Shown piece after piece: positions 25,980-37,082 of a stretch of 58,384 nucleotides of DNA. This DNA is from Candidatus Agathobaculum pullicola (GTDB lineage: Bacteria > Bacillota > Clostridia > Oscillospirales > Butyricicoccaceae). The stretch spans positions 1 through 58,384 of the forward strand of contig DXEF01000032.1 of assembly GCA_019115085.1 (NCBI GenBank). The letters are read 5' to 3'. The position numbers and the translations under genes are program-made. The notes below the pieces were generated by a model, which was given only the letters and a program-made list of their open reading frames with translations, was not told the origin of the DNA and made no database searches. The first letter of the stretch is position 1; every line of letters starts with the position of its first letter.

Positions 25980-27341
25980 TTATTTACCCACACAGAAATT
26001 ACTGAAGATGCGGGAAACAACCGCTTCGGTCACGGTCTCTCCGGTGATTTCTCCAAGCGCGGCAATCGCACCTTCCGCGTCCATGACAACCGCGTCCGGG
26101 GTCATACCGGACTGTGCGGCATACAGTGCAGCTTCACAGCGCTCGGCCGCACGGGCCAGAGCGGCAGCCTGTCGGGCATTGGTAATCAGCGCGCCGTCAA
26201 ACGCGCCGTCACCCAAACCAATCGTGCGCGGAATGAGCGAAAGCAGCTTTTCCATGCCGGCGCCTGTCTTGGCAGACAGCGGGACAATATGAAGAAAATG
26301 CTTTTTGAGCAATTTTTCGTCCAGCTGCTGCGGCAAATCGACCTTGTTCACCACCGCAATCGCGCGATGTCCCGCCGCGCGGGCAAGCACCAGCATATCT
26401 TCGTCTCCAATCGGCTGTGAGCCGTCAAAAACCGCAAGAATCAATGCGGAAGCGGACGCTTCGGCCATTGCACGGTCAATACCCGCCTGTTCAATCGGGT
26501 CGGTCGTATCCCGTAGACCTGCCGTATCGGTCACACGGAGCAAAAGTTGGCCCACCTTGACATTTTCCTCAATCAAATCGCGGGTTGTGCCCGGAATATC
26601 GGTCACAATAGCGCGCTCACGGCCCAGCAAGGTATTGAGCAGTGTGCTCTTGCCTGCGTTCGGTCGGCCCAAGATCACACATGGCACACCCTCGCGCAGG
26701 ATACGTCCGCGCTCATAGCTTTCGGCCATCGCATACAAACGGCTGGTAGTGCGGTGAAGCAGCGCGGCGGCGTCATCAAACAAAATCGGGTCGATATCCT
26801 CATCCGGAAAATCCACCACCGCATGAAAATGCGCCACCATGCCGATCAGCTCGTCCCGCATCTGCTGCACGGGAGACCCAACCGCGCCCATCATCTGCGC
26901 CGCGGCGTTTTGCGCAGCCTCAGCAGTACGGGCGGTAATCAGGTCGTGCACAGCCTCGGCCTCAGACAATCCGAGTTTACCATTTAAAAATGCCCGACGA
27001 GTGAATTCGCCCGCCTCGGCCTGACGCACACCCTGCGCAAACAGCGCATCCATCGCCTGCTGCAATACAGCGGTCGAGCCATGACACTGCAATTCTGCCA
27101 TCGGCTCACCGGTATAGGTATGCGGTGCATGAAAGACCACCGCATAGCAGCAGTCTATCATCTTGCCGTCTTTATTATACAGCATACCGTAAATCAGCTT
27201 TTGTCCCGGTGCATCCAGCATACGTTTGCCGTTTTTTGCACGGAAAACGGTATTTACTACCTGTATCGCCTGCTCACCCGACACCCGAATCAGACCGATC
27301 GGCCCGCCGGCGGAAGAAATGGCGGCAATCGTATCGTTCAT
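25980..27341 (-). CDS. mnmE: tRNA modification GTPase MnmE (TrmE)
   Basis: A 453-residue dimeric GTPase, partner of MnmG in U34 modification. The N-terminal formyl-THF-binding domain (TIAAISSAGGPIGLIRVSG), the inserted Ras-like G domain with P-loop GRPNAGKSTLLN, DTAGLRDT and NKVD, and the C-terminal FCVGK (the catalytic cysteine of the C[IV]GK tail) are present. It starts at ATG 27341, 15 bases after the jag stop. Confidence 0.97.
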   Translation of the reverse strand: MNDTIAAISSAGGPIGLIRVSGEQAIQVVNTVFRAKNGKRMLDAPGQKLIYGMLYNKDGKMIDCCYAVVFHAPHTYTGEPMAELQCHGSTAVLQQAMDALFAQGVRQAEAGEFTRRAFLNGKLGLSEAEAVHDLITARTAEAAQNAAAQMMGAVGSPVQQMRDELIGMVAHFHAVVDFPDEDIDPILFDDAAALLHRTTSRLYAMAESYERGRILREGVPCVILGRPNAGKSTLLNTLLGRERAIVTDIPGTTRDLIEENVKVGQLLLRVTDTAGLRDTTDPIEQAGIDRAMAEASASALILAVFDGSQPIGDEDMLVLARAAGHRAIAVVNKVDLPQQLDEKLLKKHFLHIVPLSAKTGAGMEKLLSLIPRTIGLGDGAFDGALITNARQAAALARAAERCEAALYAAQSGMTPDAVVMDAEGAIAALGEITGETVTEAVVSRIFSNFCVGK

Positions 27342-27356
27342 AAGCAGTACCCCGCG

Positions 27357-28337
27357 TTAAGAACGGGCGTGAAAGTTGTTATCCGGTGCAATAACAACGC
27401 GACGGCCGGGTTCAGTGCCGGTCGAATACGTGGTGACGCCGTTGAAATCCTGCAGCGCAGCATGAATGATGCGGCGCTCATAGGGGTTCATAGGCTCCAG
27501 CGTCATCGAGCGGTGGGATTTTACCACCTTCATCGCTATCTTGCGAGCCAGTCTCTCCAGACTTTCCGCGCGCTTTTCGCGGTAATTCTCGGTGTTGACT
27601 GACAGACGCACATGCTCGTCCAGCGCGTTATTGAGCACCAGCGAGCCAAGATACTGGATTGCATCCAGCGTATCGCCGCGACGACCGATAATCGGACCCA
27701 TATCCGGACCGGAAATCTCCAGACGCAGCTGGTCGCACTCTACCTGCGGCAATGTGGTGACGGTACCTTCCACGCCCATTTTTTCCAGCAGGCCGGTGAC
27801 GAAATCGGTCGCCAGCTGCTCAGCCTTCTTCATACATTCCTCGGAAACCGGAATCAACTCGCGCTCCTTGGGAACCGAAGGCGTAATCGGGCGCTCTTCG
27901 CGGGGACGGCGCTCACGGCGGCCACCGCGTTCCCGACGCGGACGCTCCCGACGCGGCGGGCGCTCCACATCCAGTTTTTCCGGCACAAAATCCGCGGGCG
28001 CAGCCTTGACCAGACGCGGCGTATCATCCGCATCGGTAATGGACAGCTTTTGCGGCTTTTCAGCGGCTTTCTCTTCCTTTACCGGTTTTTCAGCACGATG
28101 CGGCTTCGCAGGTTTTTCCACAGGGCTGTGGACAGGCTCCTCCTTCTTCACCGGCTCATCCGGCACTTCATAGGTGACGCGCACACGCGCAGGCGTTGCG
28201 CCAATGCCGAGAAAACCCTTCTTACCATTATCCAAAACCTCTACCGATACATCGTCCCGGTCCATACCGAGCTGCTTGAGCGCTGCTTCAATCGCAGCGT
28301 CACGGGTATCGCCTGTAGCTTCTATAAATTTTTCCAT
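27357..28337 (-). CDS. jag: RNA-binding protein Jag/KhpB (Jag_N, KH, R3H)
   Basis: A 326-residue protein. The Jag_N domain is residues 1-55 (FIEATGDTRDAAIEAALKQL, GKKGFLGIGATPARV). A charged Lys/Pro/Arg-rich linker (about 65-165) carries an RERGGRRERR-like tract. A KH domain with GPDMGPIIGRRGDTLDAIQY and a C-terminal R3H with NPYERRIIHAALQDF follow. It is longer than the Bacillus protein because of the linker. KhpB proteins act with KhpA as RNA chaperones and affect cell elongation in streptococci. It is coupled to yidC, ending the rpmH-rnpA-yidD-yidC-jag series. Confidence 0.93.
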   Translation of the reverse strand: MEKFIEATGDTRDAAIEAALKQLGMDRDDVSVEVLDNGKKGFLGIGATPARVRVTYEVPDEPVKKEEPVHSPVEKPAKPHRAEKPVKEEKAAEKPQKLSITDADDTPRLVKAAPADFVPEKLDVERPPRRERPRRERGGRRERRPREERPITPSVPKERELIPVSEECMKKAEQLATDFVTGLLEKMGVEGTVTTLPQVECDQLRLEISGPDMGPIIGRRGDTLDAIQYLGSLVLNNALDEHVRLSVNTENYREKRAESLERLARKIAMKVVKSHRSMTLEPMNPYERRIIHAALQDFNGVTTYSTGTEPGRRVVIAPDNNFHARS

Positions 28338-28340
28338 AGC

Positions 28341-29315
28341 TTACTTGTCCCCCTTCTTTTTCTTGGCATTTTGGGACTGTTCCTGCTGAGCGGCTCTGCT
28401 TGCCGCGCGCTTGGCTTCCTTTTCCGCCTCAACACGCGCAAAGTCCTCCGCATCCTTCTTTTCCTTTTTGCCGCGCAGATAAGTCGTCAGCACAATTTCC
28501 TGCACGCAAGCAAAAATGTTGTTGAAAATCCAGTAGATACCGATTGCACCCGGCAGGATAAAACCGAAATACAACGACATGAGCGGCATCATGATATTGA
28601 GCATCTTCATCTGACCGGCAGCGGCACTATTCTGTGTGCCCTGCATTTTCTGCATCACAAAGCTGGACAGAAATGCGGTTGCACCCGACAGAATCGGGAT
28701 GATCCATAAAATACTCGGATTCGGAAAGGTCGGAGTCTGCGCCAGATTCAGACCGAGGAAGTTAAAATCAATGTTGAGCAGTTCGCCCGCGCCGTTGGTG
28801 ATTTTGGTCACGGCCTCCGGCCACACGCCGCCGTTCTGGGTAAACAGGTCGCCCAGCTTTTCGGCAATCGTTATTTGGCTATAATAGCCTGCTGTCGCGG
28901 TATCCACACCTACCAGCACCGCCAGCTGATTGATCACATCCTGATTAAAGCCCATCATAAACTTGAGCGGCTGCTGCACCGCATAGTACAGACCCATCAT
29001 GATCGGCAGCGGGATAAACTGCGGCAGACAGCCCGACATCGGATTGACGCCATGTTTGTCATACAGCTTCTGAATTTCCTCGTTGAGCTTGACGCGATTA
29101 TTCGCGTACTTTTTTTGCAGCTGCTGCATTTCCGCATTGAGTGCGTTCATGGCAAGCATACTCTTTTTGCCCTTAATCGCCAGCGGAATACAAATCAGCT
29201 TGACCAGCAACGCAAACAGAATAACCGCAAGACCGTAGGATCCTATCGCCTTAAAGATTCCCAGCAGGATAAGACCGAGCGGTCTGACGATGACAAGTCC
29301 GAAAATATCTCCCAT
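28341..29315 (-). CDS. yidC: Membrane protein insertase YidC (SpoIIIJ-like)
   Basis: A 324-residue insertase of the short Gram-positive type. After an N-terminal hydrophobic segment (IFGLVIVRPLGLILLGIFKA), the conserved 60KD_IMP core has LICIPLAIKGKKS with the cytoplasmic coiled hairpin, LPQFIPLPIMMGLYYAVQQP, and a final helix region PGAIGIYWIFNNIF, followed by a Lys/Glu/Ala-rich tail. The start MGDIFGLV (29315) has ACGGAGG five bases upstream; the nine-codon extension to 29342 has none. No lipobox is seen at the start, unlike Bacillus SpoIIIJ. Confidence 0.95.
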   Translation of the reverse strand: MGDIFGLVIVRPLGLILLGIFKAIGSYGLAVILFALLVKLICIPLAIKGKKSMLAMNALNAEMQQLQKKYANNRVKLNEEIQKLYDKHGVNPMSGCLPQFIPLPIMMGLYYAVQQPLKFMMGFNQDVINQLAVLVGVDTATAGYYSQITIAEKLGDLFTQNGGVWPEAVTKITNGAGELLNIDFNFLGLNLAQTPTFPNPSILWIIPILSGATAFLSSFVMQKMQGTQNSAAAGQMKMLNIMMPLMSLYFGFILPGAIGIYWIFNNIFACVQEIVLTTYLRGKKEKKDAEDFARVEAEKEAKRAASRAAQQEQSQNAKKKKGDK

Positions 29316-29386
29316 ATAAACCTCCGTAGGGTTGTTTTTCATTCGTGAAACGAAATTTTTCCGATACCATTTCTTTTTCCCCTTTA

Positions 29387-29599
29387 TTACGGCACGGGAT
29401 CATATGGCTCGCGTTTGGAGAAGGGATGGCATCGGCAGATGCGTTTGAACGCCAGCCATCCGCCCTTGAGCACGCCGTATTTCTCGATTGCCTCGATCGC
29501 ATACTGCGAACAGGTCGGGATATAACGGCAGCAGGGAGGTTTGGTCGGCGAAATATGCCGGCGGTAAAAACGGATTGCCGCCAGCAAAAAACGCTTCAT
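29387..29599 (-). CDS. yidD: Membrane protein insertion efficiency factor YidD
   Basis: A 70-residue protein of the YidD/Haemolytic family: [20 protein letters not shown], then [20 protein letters not shown] and RICRCHPF. It has the conserved cysteines and an amphipathic N-terminus. It overlaps the rnpA stop by four bases and lies 71 bases before yidC, the standard order. Confidence 0.95.
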   Translation of the reverse strand: MKRFLLAAIRFYRRHISPTKPPCCRYIPTCSQYAIEAIEKYGVLKGGWLAFKRICRCHPFSKREPYDPVP

Positions 29600-29940
29600 G
29601 ACCGAGCTGCCGCGACTTTATTTTCCTGCAAAGCCCGCAGCAGCGATTTTTCAATTTCCAAATAGCTTGCACCCACCGCGCGGCTGCGCGCGACAAGCAC
29701 CAAATCCACGCCCACCGCAAATTCGTCCTCATGCAGACGATACGCTTCGCGGAACAGGCGTTTGACGCGGTTTCTCTGCACCGCGCCGGCCAGCTTAGCG
29801 CTGACCGTCAGCCCCAGCCGGTTATATCCCAATCGGTTTTTCCGACAATACAGAACCAGATGTCTGCCCGCCGAAGAAACGCCCCGGTGATACAGCCGCC
29901 GGAACTCATGGTTTTCCTTCAAGGATATCGTGTTTTTCAT
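29596..29940 (-). CDS. rnpA: Ribonuclease P protein component
   Basis: A 114-residue basic protein that helps RNase P RNA process tRNA 5' ends. The conserved RNR-like segment [18 protein letters not shown] and the N-terminal [17 protein letters not shown] are diagnostic. It lies 288 bases after rpmH, with an rpmH terminator between them, then overlaps yidD. Confidence 0.95.
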   Translation of the reverse strand: MKNTISLKENHEFRRLYHRGVSSAGRHLVLYCRKNRLGYNRLGLTVSAKLAGAVQRNRVKRLFREAYRLHEDEFAVGVDLVLVARSRAVGASYLEIEKSLLRALQENKVAAARS

Positions 29941-30144
29941 CTTTTTCTCCTCGTTTTTCCGATGCCCGGGAAAAAACGGAAGGTAATGCCCGATTTGAAC
30001 ATTATCTTAAATATCTTTGCAGCTAAGTATGTTTGCAAAGCTGGTCATATCTCTTTCATTCCGGCGGATACAACCCAAATCCCTCTTGCCGGTTTCTTTC
30101 GTCCGAACAAAACCCGCCTTTGAGCCTGTTCTCTTTGTGACAAA

Positions 30145-30190
30145 AGAAAAAAAGCGAACCGCAGGATAAAGCGGCTCGCTTCGTTTTTCC
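30145..30190 (-). terminator. Terminator after rpmH
   Basis: Arms AAGCGAACCGC (30152-30162) and GCGGCTCGCTT (30171-30181), T-rich on the minus strand afterwards. It suggests that rnpA may be partly uncoupled from the rpmH promoter. The rest of the 29941-30228 gap shows no gene. Confidence 0.65.
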
Positions 30191-30228
30191 TCCGCGCCGC
30201 CGGCGCGTATTGAAAAATCGGTTTTCGC

Positions 30229-30363
30229 TTAGTGCGTCAGGCGCGCGCGGCCCTTGGCACGGCGACGGGCCAGTACCTTGCGGCCGTTCGACGTACGCAT
30301 ACGCTTGCGGAAACCATGCTCCTTGGATCGCTGACGCTTCTTGGGCTGATACGTTCTCTTCAT
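30229..30363 (-). CDS. rpmH: 50S ribosomal protein L34
   Basis: A 44-residue basic protein, [20 protein letters not shown] followed by [20 protein letters not shown], the complete L34. The start ATG 30363 has GGGAGG ten bases upstream. The frame is open to 30501, but that part overlaps the promoter and is not coding. It is the first minus-strand gene left of oriC. Confidence 0.98.
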   Translation of the reverse strand: MKRTYQPKKRQRSKEHGFRKRMRTSNGRKVLARRRAKGRARLTH

Positions 30364-30472
30364 TTCTTCGTGCACCTCCCTGTTTTTGAATTTACGGATG
30401 GGCACCGGCATAGGTCCGGCGCGAGACGCGGGCATATGCCGCTGCCTGTCCGCAGAATATGAGACAATAATT

Positions 30473-30501
30473 ATTATCCTATAGAAACAACAAAATGTCA
30501 A
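30473..30501 (-). promoter_or_regulatory. Promoter of rpmH
   Basis: Minus strand TTGACA (30501-30496), 17-base spacer, GATAAT (30478-30473). The leader to ATG 30363 is about 105 bases. Confidence 0.8.
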
Positions 30502-30525
30502 GGTTTTTTTGCATTTTCAACATCT

Positions 30526-30617
30526 TGTGGAAAAGTTTCAAAATGATACTACAAATTGGGTTATCAAATGGAGAACCACAAAAAATGATACACAAATTTC
30601 CGCACAGCTGTGTATAA
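30526..30617. other. oriC upstream part: DnaA-box region between rpmH and dnaA
   Basis: TGTGGAAAA (30526-30534) and TGTGTATAA (30609-30617) each differ from the DnaA box TGTGGATAA at one position and lie in AT-rich DNA upstream of dnaA. Bipartite origins with DnaA boxes on both sides of dnaA are established in Bacillus. These boxes may also serve autoregulation of dnaA, whose promoter starts ten bases later. Confidence 0.5.
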
Positions 30618-30626
30618 CCCTTGCTG

Positions 30627-30655
30627 TTGAAACTGCCCGAAACTTATGATATTAT
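30627..30655 (+). promoter_or_regulatory. Promoter of dnaA
   Basis: TTGAAA (30627-30632), 17-base spacer, TATTAT (30650-30655); a DnaA-box-like sequence ends ten bases upstream. Confidence 0.75.
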
Positions 30656-30693
30656 ATTATTATCTATGTACTTATATCGACAGGAGGCGCCCC

Positions 30694-31974
30694 ATGGCTA
30701 ATAATATATTGGAAATGGCGCTCGAACGCCTTGAACGCGATTTCCCGCCGTCCAGCCTTTCCGCCTGGTTCGACGATGCAACGGTTGTTTCTTTTACGGA
30801 CAACCGTTTGATTTTGCATTCTCCGGTCCAGTTCAAAAAAGAGTTTATCGACCAGAAATTCATCGAGCCGCTGCAAAACGCGCTGTATGAGTTGACCGGC
30901 GACCCGACAACCGTCGTGGTTGTGACCGGCGAGTACACTGCGTCTACCACCAGCTCTTCCCCCTATGATGATTACACGTTTGAACGGTTCATCGTCGGTT
31001 CGAGCAACAAATTTGCACACGCGGCAGCGCTCGCGGTCGCCCAGCGTCCGGCAGCCGAAAATAACCCGCTTTTTATTTACGGAAACTCTGGACTGGGCAA
31101 AACCCACCTGATGTACGCGATTGCAAATGTTTTGCGCCGCACACATCCCGAATTTCGCATCATCTATGTCAAGGGCGAGGACTTCACCAACGAGCTGATC
31201 ACCGCCATTCAGGAAGGCAATGTGCAGACCTTCCGCAACAAATACCGCATGGTTGACCTGCTGCTATTGGACGACGTGCAGTTTATTGCAGGTAAGGAGC
31301 GCACACAGGAAGAGTTTTTCCATACCTTCAACGCACTGTACGAAGCAAAAAAGCAGATTGTACTGACCTCGGACCGGCCGCCCAAGGAAATCAACACCCT
31401 GGAAGACCGCATGAAAACCCGTTTTGAATGGGGTCTGCTGGCCGATATTCAGCCGCCCGACTTTGAAACCCGTATCGCCATCATCCGTGACAAAGCGGTC
31501 AAGATGGGCGTGGATCTGCCCGACGATGTTTCCGTCTACATTGCTGAAAACATTCAGGCCAACATTCGACAGCTGGAAGGCGCAGTCAAAAAAATCAAAG
31601 CCATGCACGAGCTGATGGGGGAACGCATTACGGTTACGCTGGCGGAAAACGCAATCGATGCGTTGCGTATCGAAAACCCCGGGCTCAATCCCACACCCGA
31701 ACGCATCATGGAGGCCGTCGCCAACTATTTCTATATCCCTGTCGAGCAGATGATCTCACAAAACCGCTCTAAGGACGTCGCCTATCCGCGCCAGATGGCC
31801 ATGTATATGATCCGTCAGGAGTTGGAATACTCCTTCCCCGATATCGCCAAAATCTTCAAGCGCGACCATACGACGGTCATGCACGCCTGCAACAAAATCG
31901 AGGAGGAACGAAAAAACTCCAGAGAGACTGAAGAGGTCATCAAAAAGCTGCACAACAACATCCGCGGGGAATAA
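30694..31974 (+). CDS. dnaA: Chromosomal replication initiator DnaA
   Basis: A 426-residue AAA+ initiator. A short domain I-II (1-85) is followed by the ATPase domain with Walker A YGNSGLGKTHLMYA and Walker B LLLDDVQFIAG, and domain IV with the DnaA signature FKRDHTTVMHACNKIEEER, which binds DnaA boxes. It is slightly shorter than the usual 440-450 residues because domain II is short. The start is MANNILEMALERLERDF at 30694 after AGGAGG; an in-frame ATG at 30646 lies inside the promoter. It is the first gene of dnaA-dnaN. Confidence 0.98.
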   Translation: MANNILEMALERLERDFPPSSLSAWFDDATVVSFTDNRLILHSPVQFKKEFIDQKFIEPLQNALYELTGDPTTVVVVTGEYTASTTSSSPYDDYTFERFIVGSSNKFAHAAALAVAQRPAAENNPLFIYGNSGLGKTHLMYAIANVLRRTHPEFRIIYVKGEDFTNELITAIQEGNVQTFRNKYRMVDLLLLDDVQFIAGKERTQEEFFHTFNALYEAKKQIVLTSDRPPKEINTLEDRMKTRFEWGLLADIQPPDFETRIAIIRDKAVKMGVDLPDDVSVYIAENIQANIRQLEGAVKKIKAMHELMGERITVTLAENAIDALRIENPGLNPTPERIMEAVANYFYIPVEQMISQNRSKDVAYPRQMAMYMIRQELEYSFPDIAKIFKRDHTTVMHACNKIEEERKNSRETEEVIKKLHNNIRGE

Positions 31975-31978
31975 AAAT

Positions 31979-32070
31979 CTATCCACATATCCCTGTGGAT
32001 TCCACAAGACTTGTCCTGTGGATAAAAAAGCCGACTGTGGAAGCTGTGGAGCGCGCAGAATTCATCCACA
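31979..32070. other. oriC core: DnaA-box cluster between dnaA and dnaN
   Basis: Within 92 bases are one perfect DnaA box, TGTGGATAA (32017-32025), two one-mismatch boxes, CTATCCACA (31979-31987) and TCATCCACA (32062-32070), and weaker ones at 31994, 32036 and 32045. Boxes occur in both orientations. Position, strand switch and gene order all support the replication origin. Confidence 0.88.
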
Positions 32071-32137
32071 TCCTCCTGTGTACGACATTTCCCGCACCAC
32101 GTCTGGCTTTGCACCGTTTTTCCCCAATTTCCCCAGC

Positions 32138-32186
32138 CTCTACTACTACGATAAAATCCTATCCTATTTTTTCTTACGATTTCCAA
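32138..32186. other. Probable DNA-unwinding element with DnaA-trio repeats
   Basis: CTACTACTACGA starts at 32140 and is followed by the AT-rich TAAAATCCTATCCTATTTTT. DnaA-trios in Bacillus read CTA/TTA-type triplets next to the boxes, where DnaA strands assemble on single-stranded DNA. Here the last box is about 70 bases away, farther than in Bacillus, so the exact assignment is tentative. Confidence 0.55.
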
Positions 32187-32203
32187 AGAAAGAGGAACGT
32201 CCG

Positions 32204-33313
32204 ATGAAATTCTCCTGTGAAAAAGAAACCCTGCTCGATCTGATCGGTACTGCCTCCCGTGCTGTGACAGGCAAAAGCTCCATGCCATTGCTCGAAGGTC
32301 TTCTCGTCACCGCAGAAACCGATTCGCTCACTTTGACCGGCTATGACCTTTCCATGGGTATTCGTACCACTGCCGAAGCCGATATTGTAGAGCCCGGCAG
32401 CATTGTGCTTAACGCCAAGCTGTTTTATGACATTGTTCGCAAGCTGCCGCAGGATGTCGTCTATCTGGAAACCGATGACAAACTGCTGACCACCATCAAA
32501 TGCGGCCGCGCCGTATTTAATCTGGTCGCGACCGAAGCCGATGAATACCCGGCTTTAGCCGAGGTTTCCGCCGACACTGGCTTTTCCCTGCCGCAGTCTA
32601 TGCTCAAAAGCATGATTGCCCAGACGATTTTCTCGGTATCCGACAACGAATCCAAACCTATCCACACGGGCTGTTTATTTGAACTGGAAAGCAACCGTTT
32701 GAATGTTGTCGCGGTCGACGGATATCGACTGTCCGTGCGCCGCGAAACGGTAGAAGGCATTTCCGGGGACATGAAATTCGTTGTGCCCGGCCCGTCGCTG
32801 CGTGAAATCGAGCGTATTTTAACCGAAGAAGACGGCGACGTGGAGATTTTTCCCGACCGAAAGAACATTTTGTTCCGCATCGGGGGCACCACGCTCATCA
32901 CCCGTCTGATTGACGGCGAATTTCTCAATTACCGCGCGGCAATCCCGTCAGAATTTGAATATGTCGTTACGGCCGATCGGCATGAGATGATCACCTGTAT
33001 TGAGCGCGTCTCCCTGATCGTCTCCGAAAAGCTGAAAAACCCGGTCAGATTCCATTTTGACGGCTCCTATGTGCAGATGTCGTGCATCACGGCCGTCGGC
33101 AAAAGCTATGACGAATGTGCGTTTGAAGGCACGATTGACGATTTGGAAATCGGCTTTAACAACCGCTACATCTTGGACGCACTGCGCGCGGCCGGCGACG
33201 AAACCGTAAAGATTCAGCTCAAAGGCTCGCTCAATCCGATTGTCGTCTCTCCGCTGGAAGGCGATAAATACACCTATCTGGTGCTGCCGGTGAGGTTAAA
33301 GGCCAATGACTGA
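32204..33313 (+). CDS. dnaN: DNA polymerase III beta subunit (sliding clamp)
   Basis: A 369-residue clamp with three DNA-clamp folds: [20 protein letters not shown] in domain 1, [20 protein letters not shown] in domain 2 and the C-terminal [19 protein letters not shown]. The start [14 protein letters not shown] at 32204 follows AAAGAGGAACG; the open frame back to 32018 runs through oriC and is not coding. The 3' end overlaps the S4-domain gene by eight bases. Confidence 0.97.
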   Translation: MKFSCEKETLLDLIGTASRAVTGKSSMPLLEGLLVTAETDSLTLTGYDLSMGIRTTAEADIVEPGSIVLNAKLFYDIVRKLPQDVVYLETDDKLLTTIKCGRAVFNLVATEADEYPALAEVSADTGFSLPQSMLKSMIAQTIFSVSDNESKPIHTGCLFELESNRLNVVAVDGYRLSVRRETVEGISGDMKFVVPGPSLREIERILTEEDGDVEIFPDRKNILFRIGGTTLITRLIDGEFLNYRAAIPSEFEYVVTADRHEMITCIERVSLIVSEKLKNPVRFHFDGSYVQMSCITAVGKSYDECAFEGTIDDLEIGFNNRYILDALRAAGDETVKIQLKGSLNPIVVSPLEGDKYTYLVLPVRLKAND

Positions 33314-33512
33314 AATCAAAATCCAAACGGAATTCATTAAATTGGATGCACTGTTAAAATTTTCTAATTTAGTCAGCTCGGGCGGAGAAGCGAAAATCCG
33401 TATCGCGGAGGGAGAAGTGCTGGTAAACGGCGAAAGCTGCACCATGCGTGGCAAAAAACTGCGTCCGGGCGACTCTGTGACGCTTGACGGGGAAACCGTC
33501 AAAATCGTATGA
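33306..33512 (+). CDS. S4-domain RNA-binding protein (YaaA/RlbA-like)
   Basis: A 68-residue S4 domain: [20 protein letters not shown], then [14 protein letters not shown] and [11 protein letters not shown]. Such proteins sit between dnaN and recF in most Firmicutes and are thought to act in ribosome biogenesis. It overlaps dnaN by eight bases and recF by four. Confidence 0.92.
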   Translation: MTEIKIQTEFIKLDALLKFSNLVSSGGEAKIRIAEGEVLVNGESCTMRGKKLRPGDSVTLDGETVKIV

Positions 33513-34609
33513 ATATCCGTTCGCTGGATCTGGAACAGTTCCGCAATTATGAGCATGCGCGATTTGTATTTGACCCTGCTGTCAACCTGATTTGCGGCGA
33601 AAACGGACAGGGAAAAACCAATCTGCTCGAAGCTGCCGCCGCCTGCTCCACCATGCGCTTATTCCGCACCGCGCAGAAAAAAGAAGGATTGCGCTTCGGT
33701 GAGGATCACGCGCGGATTATAGCCGATTTTCAGGCGCAAAGACGGGATTTTACGCTTGAGCTGCGTCTTTCACGCATGAAATCCATGGAAATTTATAAGA
33801 ATGGTGTGCGGCAGAAGCGTCAGTCGGATGCGCAGGGTATTTTGAAAACCGTTCTGTTTTGCCCAGAGGATCTGATGCTGGTGCGGCAGGGCGCGGGCGC
33901 GAGACGGCGCTTTCTGGATACCGCGCTGTGCCAGCTGCGTCCATACTATGCGCGCTATCTGGAGGAATATAACCGCTTGCATGAGCACAAAACGCGTATC
34001 CTGCGTGACAGCGAGGAAAAACCCTCGCTTTTGCCCATGTGGGAGGATTTTTCGCTGCGCATGGCGCACATTGGCGCGCAGATTATCCGTTACCGCGCGT
34101 ATTACTGCAAAAAATTGCTTGAAGCAGCGGCGGCTGTTTATGCCGACATCGCGCCGCAGGAAACGCTTTCGGGCGAATATCAAACCGTCTCTTCGGTCAC
34201 CGACCCCTTTGCGTCCGCAAAGCAAATCGAGCAGGAGCTTATCGACCACGTTTTGCGCCATAAACAGGCTGAAATCGCGGCGCGAAGCTGCCTTTCCGGC
34301 CCGCATAAGGATGATTTGGTGCTGCTGCTCGATGGACGCAGCGCGGCGTCCTACGGCTCACAGGGACAGGTGCGCACCTGTACGCTGTCTTTAAAGCTTG
34401 CCGAGCGCGAGCTGTTTTTCGGGGAGGACGGCGAGTATCCGGTTTTGCTGCTCGACGATGTGCTTTCCGAACTGGACCGCCGGCGGCAGGACTTTGTTTT
34501 AAACCGTATTTCCGCCGGTCAGGTAATGATTACCTGCTGTGAGGACGGCATTTCGGATAAGCTGCGCGCAGGCGCGGTTTTCCAAATACAAAATGGTAAA
34601 ATCATTTAA
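33509..34609 (+). CDS. recF: DNA replication and repair protein RecF
   Basis: A 366-residue SMC-like ABC ATPase for gap repair and replication restart. Walker [14 protein letters not shown], the signature region [16 protein letters not shown] and Walker [16 protein letters not shown] are intact. ATG overlaps the preceding stop (ATGA). A 175-base spacer before remB holds a possible TATAAT at 34652. Confidence 0.96.
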   Translation: MNIRSLDLEQFRNYEHARFVFDPAVNLICGENGQGKTNLLEAAAACSTMRLFRTAQKKEGLRFGEDHARIIADFQAQRRDFTLELRLSRMKSMEIYKNGVRQKRQSDAQGILKTVLFCPEDLMLVRQGAGARRRFLDTALCQLRPYYARYLEEYNRLHEHKTRILRDSEEKPSLLPMWEDFSLRMAHIGAQIIRYRAYYCKKLLEAAAAVYADIAPQETLSGEYQTVSSVTDPFASAKQIEQELIDHVLRHKQAEIAARSCLSGPHKDDLVLLLDGRSAASYGSQGQVRTCTLSLKLAERELFFGEDGEYPVLLLDDVLSELDRRRQDFVLNRISAGQVMITCCEDGISDKLRAGAVFQIQNGKII

Positions 34610-34784
34610 GTTTTTCCGTCTATTCGGTACACAAAACCTGAAAAAAGTGGTATAATTAGAATAGAATACAGCCCGAGGGACAGACTGGCGGACGATATTT
34701 CGCGCGGTGGCTGCATATTTCAGCGCAAGGTCGTTCCACGGTCTGTTATTATGTCCATTTTGTGGGAAAACAGGAGGATTTTCC

Positions 34785-37035
<2,251 letters not shown>

Positions 37036-37082
37036 TGCGCGGACGGCATGTATAATAACGCCAACAATTCCGGAGGCAAAGA

